64,000 bases of DNA from Cryptomeria japonica (taxonomy: Eukaryota; Streptophyta; Pinopsida; Cupressales; Cupressaceae). The notes beneath the pieces are model-generated. The model worked only from the letters and a program-made list of their open reading frames with translations. It did not search any database and was not told the DNA's origin. Made by a program: the position numbers and the translations under genes. Shown here piece after piece: positions 58,912-64,000 of the stretch; position 1 is the first letter of the stretch, and each line of letters begins with the position of its first letter. The stretch lies in NCBI RefSeq assembly GCF_030272615.1, contig NC_081412.1:19199932-19263931 (forward strand). The letters are read 5' to 3'.

Positions 58912-59064
58912 TACTATTAGACGTGAGCCTCATCCACCTCCGTAGTTGTTATGCCTGTCAGATATTATGCAAGGGATTGTCTAGTCTGTACAGGCTTTAG
59001 ATAATGAGCTAGATAGCTACCATAGTTGGCAGGAAGGATTGCGTGCATTTTATGTTGATGGCCT
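58912..59064 (+). other. Flank between D and copia F2, possible PMD tail scrap
   Basis: One plus-strand frame reads REPHPPP, a stop, DIMQGIV, a stop, then VQALDNELDSYHSWQEGLRA. This is coiled-coil-like and could be a PMD C-terminal fragment. The stretch is short and the match weak. Confidence 0.25.
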
Positions 59065-60128
59065 TGTTGGTATTTTGGTATGATTTTGTCATTGATGTCA
59101 ACACCTACTGAAACACTAGCACTTTGGAAATCCAGCAACATTCACCAACAAGCAAGTAACTATTGCACAGTTACTGGTATATGGTTCACCAGCAGGATAT
59201 AATGTTCACCGGCATTTAAAATGATATGGAAGACACTTGGTAATGTCAAAGACATCATGTGGACACTTTGTTTTGAAAAATTAATCATTGGTATATTCAT
59301 ATTTGCATAATTGCTTTTACAGGCAAATAGGTCCAGGGTTATCTAGGGTTACACCGGCAGGCTTATCTTTTTTAGATCAGCATGGCACACTATAGAGATG
59401 ATTTATTATTGTTGTAAATGCATTAAGCCGACATGTTCAATCGGTTATTGCATCAGATATTATATTATTTGTAAAAAGTTTTTATTGTAATATCTTGTAG
59501 AGTCGACCTACTAAAATTGGTCTTAGGTTATAGTATAAATGTAAGATCTTAATTGTAAGATCGAATGTGGAATGCGAAAAAAAATTGCGTCAAGGTATAT
59601 GCGAGATTAAGCAGAGGTATACACGAAGACATCATTTGAAGGTGAAGCTAGGTTTTTTTAGAAGCATATCAGCATTACACCGGTACTGAATCCAACATAT
59701 GAAGAGGTTATTTTGTATAGTACATTCTTATTGGATTTAACCATCCAACTGTAGTCAGTGTGACTCCCATTTTGTGATTGAGCAGTGAGCTCTAGGTTGT
59801 TGGCCTTTCTGCATGTGTAGACCCCATTTATGTACACTTACTATCTGCAGTAGTATCATCTGATTGTGGGTAAGGTTTTCCACCATGGTTTTTCCCCTTA
59901 CAGGGTTTCCACGTACAAATATTGGTGTTATGTGTTGTGGATGACTCTATGTTTATGTTTCATGCATTAATCTCTACTGGTATAACAATTTACTATTAAC
60001 ACTGTCTACCGACACACTTAACTAGTTTACCGGTATTAATAAGTTGGTTAATTGGTTTTTGGTTTAAATTTATTAGACAACTGATTCACCCCCCCCCCCC
60101 CCCTCTCAGTTGTCTCAGGGACCTAACA
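59065..60128 (+). repeat. 5' LTR of copia F2
   Basis: Starts TGTTGGTATTTTGG and ends GGGACCTAACA, the reverse complement counterpart of 26530-27565. A run of about 16 C lies at 60088-60103, where F1 has seven G. Confidence 0.9.
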
Positions 60129-60130
60129 AT

Positions 60131-60142
60131 TGGTATCAGAGC
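60131..60142 (+). other. Primer-binding site, initiator Met tRNA (copia F2)
   Basis: TGGTATCAGAGC two bases after the LTR. Confidence 0.9.
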
Positions 60143-60184
60143 TTAGTCCTCTTTTGCAAAAGTTTAACAACTTGAGGAGATCCA

Positions 60185-63100
60185 ATGTCTACTAATTATT
60201 TTAGGATGGACAGTCCTAAACTTGATGGAACCAACTATGGGATATGGAAGATTAGGATGGAGACACATCTGAATTGCATCGGTAAAGACATCTAGGAAGT
60301 TACAAAGAATGGTTATACTGCTGTTATAGCTGGCCAGACTGCTCCAACTACCATAACTAAAGATGAAGAGAATGATTGCAAAGCAAGATAAGCACTTTTG
60401 AGCACATTATCAGATCAACAAATCATGGGATTATCATATAGGTCTACTGCTAAAGCTATTTGGGATCATTTGGAAACACTAAATGAAGGAGATTCCACAG
60501 TCAAGATTGCAAAACTTGAAAGCTTCTAAGTCAGGTATGAACATTTGAAAATGGAAGAAGATGAAAGCATTTATGCTTTTATGGAAAGAGTAAATGAAAT
60601 TGTTTTGGGTATTAAATGTTGTCGAGTGAGTGAGGATGAAATTGTTTAAAAAATATTAGGAGGATTGCCACCAGCATATAAAATGAAGGTTACTGCTATA
60701 AATGAGTTGAGAACAATGCCTAATACATCAGTAACTAGGGATACATTGATTGGAAAACTTTTAGCCTTTGAAATTAAGGAATTTGGTCCTATTGTTACTA
60801 TAAAGACTGATTTGGCCTTTAAAGCATCAACATCATCTGCTCTATCATTTGACAAATCAGACTGGAAAGCCTTTTATGCAAGAGAACTTGAAGAAACCAG
60901 GAAGGAGAATGAAGAGCTTGAAGAACTTGAAGCACTATTTGCAAGAAAAATGCCAAAAGGTCCAATTGGAAGTAAGTATGAAGGTAAAGCACCCTTTAAA
61001 TGTTTCAACTGCAATAAGATTGGTCATATGGCTTCGAGATGCCCTAATAGACATGTTAGACTAAGAGAAGAAGCTAGAAGAACATACAAGCCTAATCCTG
61101 AATATCAGAGAGATAGATTTAAGAAGAACAAAGACAAATCTTGTTACATTGCTAATGAAGGTATGACTGATGATTCTGATGAGGATCCAGTAGACAATGG
61201 ATGGGTTTTTGTTGCTATAACAGAAGATCAACCGACACCTACTGCTCAACCGGTAGAACAAGCCCTAGCAGCTAAAGTTGAAGTAAAGGATGAATGGATC
61301 ATTGACTCAGGATGCTCACATCATATGATAGGAGACAAAGGTAAATTCTTGAACTTTCAAGAATACAATGGAGGTTTAGTAAGATTTGGAGATGACACAG
61401 CCTATTCAATCACAAGTAAGGGTTCAATATCTCTTGATGGTAAGCATAACACTGACAATGTCTAATATTTTAAAGGATTAAATCATAATCTTTTGAGTGT
61501 TGGTCAATTAGTTGAGAAAGGATTTCAATTACAATTTAAAAATGGAAAATACAAAATCATGAATAGAACTGGTTTGGAAATTGCAACTGGTAATCAGACT
61601 AGAGGTAATATCTTTCATTTGAATAACAGTGAAAAGGCACGCTTGATTGCACATATAGATGAAAGTTGGTTATGGCATAAGAGACTATGTCATGTAAACT
61701 TTGATTGCATGGTAAAAATCAGTACTTCTAAGTCAGTTAGACATCTACCTAAAATTGTGAAACTTCAGAATACAATTTGTAAGGAATGTCAATTTGGAAA
61801 ACAAGTTAGAGCTAGTTTCAAAAGTATTCCAGAAAAATCTAATAATGCTCTTGATTTGATTCACACTGATTGATGTGGTCCAACTATAACTAAAAGCTTA
61901 CAAGGTGATAGATATTTCATGCTAATTATTGATGATTATTTTAGAATGTGTTGGGTTACTTTTCTCAGAGAAAAATCAGAAGCACTTGGAAAGTTCAAAC
62001 TATTCAAAGCAATGGTTGAGAATGAAACCAGTAAGAAAATCAGATGTTTAAGATCAGATCAAGGAGGAGAATTCACATGTAAGGACTTTAATAAATTCTA
62101 TGAAGTGAGTGGAATCTGAAGACAGCTATCAGCACCTCGGACACCACAGCAGAATGGAGTTGTTGAAAGGAAAAACAGAACTGTCTTGGATGCAGCAAGA
62201 AGTATGTTATCAGAAGCAAATCTACCACATGTGTATTGGAGAGAAGTAGTTAGCATTGCTATCTATACATTCAACAAAGTTCACATCAAAGGTGAAACCG
62301 GTAAGATCCCTCATGAACTATGGTTTGGTAATACTCCTACTCTTAAGTATTTCAGAATTTTTGGAAGTAAATGTTATATTAGAAGAGATGAGTATATTGG
62401 CAAATTTGATCCTAGAAGTGATGAAGGAATATTTCTTAGTTATTCATCTAAGAGAAAGGCATATAGATGTTTTAATAAGAGATTGCAGAAAATTGTTGAG
62501 AGTACAAATTTAAAGATTGATGAACAATTCCGAGGAACTTCAAGGTATATAGACTCTGAACCAGCAACAGAAATTGTGACAAATGAACCTACACTAAATC
62601 CACCGGTACAGAATGAAGATCCAGTTACCCTGGTATCATCAGAGGATTCCATAGTAATTGAAGAACAACAACAAACTAAGACACCCCAGATGGAAGATTG
62701 AATCATTCTGAAGATCAGATAATTGGAAACAAATTTAAAGGAGTTATGACAAGAGGAAGATTGGCAAATGAAGAGGTGTGTCTTATTTCTCAAATTGAAC
62801 CATCATCTTTCAATGAGGCATGTGAAGATAAATTTTGGATTAAAGCTATGGAAGAAGAATTAGGACAAATTGAGAAAAACAATACTTGGACATTAGTTCA
62901 CGGGCCTAAAGATAAAAATGTAATTGGAACCAAATGGGTATTTAGAAACAAACTTAATGAAGATGGTAAGGTTGTCAGAAATAAAGCAAGGCTAGTGTGT
63001 AAGGGATATTCTCAGAAAGGAGTTGATTAAAATGAAACCTTTGCACCGGTAGCCAGAATTGAGGCAGTTAGATTATTCTTTGCTTTTGCAGCTCACAAGG

Positions 63101-64000
63101 ACTACAAAGTTTATGAAATGGATATTAAATGTGCATTTTTGAATTGAGATCTTGAAGAGGAAGTATATATGGAACAACCTGATGGATTTTCTTTGACAAA
63201 TGACAATGATATGGTTTGGAGGTTAAGAAAAGCTCTGTATGGATTAACACAATCCCCAAGAGCTTGGTATGCAAGGTTGGATAAGTATCTTTTAAAGATT
63301 GGTTTTACTAAAGGAAATCCAGATAGCAATTTATATTACAAAATAACTAATGATGACATCTTGATTATTGAAGTAATTGTTGATGATATAATCTTTGGAG
63401 GAGAAGATGGATTATGTAAGGAATTTTCTATTAAAATGCAACAAGAATTTGAAATGTCTATGATTGGAGAAATAAAATTCTTTTTAGGATTGCAGATTTC
63501 ATATACTGATAAAGGTATATTTTTGAGTCAATCCAAGTACTTGAAAGAATTACTAAAGAAATTTGGGATGGAGAACTCTAAACCGGTAAGCACACCTATG
63601 ACTACAAATGACAAATTATCTCAAAGGGATGAATCTACACCTGTTAATCCAACTAGATACAAATCTATGATAGGAGGTTTACTATATTTGACACAAACCA
63701 GGCCTGATATTATGAATGCAGTATGTATTATTACTAGATTTCAAAGTAATCCTAGGGAAAATCAAGAATCAGCAGTAAAAAGGATTTTCCGATACTTACA
63801 AGGCACAACAAATCTTGGATTATGGTATCCCAGAGATGAAAATTTTGATCTATGTGCATACAAAGATGCAAATTAGGCAGGAGATGTGAATGATAGAAAA
63901 AGCATCACTGGAGGAGCATTCTTTCTTGGAAAAAGATTAGTTTCTTGGTTGAGTAAGAAATAGAGTTGTACATCTTTATCAACAGCCGAATCAAAATATG
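60185..64000 (+). pseudogene. gag-pol of copia F2, cut by window end
   Basis: ATG at 60185 (MSTNYFRMDSPKLDGTNYGI). The copia gag is broken by early stops at about 60293, 60389, 60527 and 60647. Knuckle CFNCNKIGHMASRC near 61005. Protease DSGCSHHM near 61308. Integrase with LWHKRLCHVNF, a stop at 61871, DYFRMCWVTF, SDQGGEF, a stop at 62117, and [15 protein letters not shown] short deletion near 62690 shifts frame. [28 protein letters not shown] and VIVDDIIFGG at about 63370-63410. RNase H begins near 63840 and runs off the end. Order protease, integrase, RT, RNase H is Ty1/copia. It stays in one frame for 2.5 kb between stops. Confidence 0.9.

Larger units (their letters stand above)
59065..64000 (+). 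mobile_element. Copia element F2, 3' end outside window
   Basis: 5' LTR, initiator-Met primer site and gag-pol up to RNase H. It is the same family as F1 but inverted, about 33 kb apart. Confidence 0.9.

Noticed and set aside
60088-60103. C run near the F2 LTR end as a functional signal
   Set aside because: F1 has only seven at the same place, so it is likely homopolymer slippage or sequencing noise.

Overview
This window is plant nuclear DNA made almost entirely of LTR retrotransposons, many broken or nested. Evidence: plant-type Ty3/gypsy (Tat-lineage) and Ty1/copia polyproteins, primer sites matching plant initiator-Met and Trp tRNAs, plant mobile domain (PMD) genes, TATA boxes and AT-rich LTRs. 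No intact single-copy host gene was found. The large TE-rich layout would fit a big-genome plant; a gymnosperm is plausible, but the sequence alone does not prove it.

Layout. 1-2675: a small coding-poor LTR element whose left LTR is cut by the window edge. 2676-5932: low-copy DNA with degenerate tandem repeats. 5938-24947: element A, a complete 19-kb Tat element on the minus strand with 5-bp target duplications (ATTAC). It holds gag, protease, a G-patch-like motif, an acidic linker, RT, two RNase H domains and integrase on the minus strand, and an oppositely transcribed, intron-containing PMD gene on the plus strand. Its 5' LTR end is rearranged into a fold-back. 24953-26529: the other half of A's target DNA, with a decayed exon-like P/Q/G/Y-rich coding trace. 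26530 to about 31710: 5'-truncated copia element F1 (minus). About 31741-39922: element B, with two non-matching LTRs, a second PMD gene and no gag-pol. It looks like a chimera of a D-like left half and an A-like right half. 39923-45515: plus-strand Tat fragment C (linker to integrase, spacer, antisense PMD tail). 45516-58911: minus-strand Tat fragment D (5' LTR, leader, gag, protease, start of RT), split by element E at 51761-57027. E is a complete gag-protease-only LTR element with GATTT target duplications. 59065-64000: plus-strand copia element F2, same family as F1, running off the window.

How the parts relate. In the Tat elements, gag-pol is driven from the LTR on one strand. The PMD gene has its own TATA promoter just inside the polypurine tract and is transcribed toward gag-pol. 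Its intron survives the retroviral cycle because it lies antisense to the genomic RNA. Arrays of a short motif around AGCGC lie in the PMD intron and in the gag-pol leader, each mostly in the sense direction of its own transcript. The two arrays are therefore complementary within one genomic RNA. PMD capture by retrotransposons is known; the conserved intron, the internal promoter and the paired motif arrays are what most deserve follow-up.

All coding regions are pseudogenes. Most in-frame stops sit where C-to-T or G-to-A change would make them, as expected of methylated, silenced repeats.
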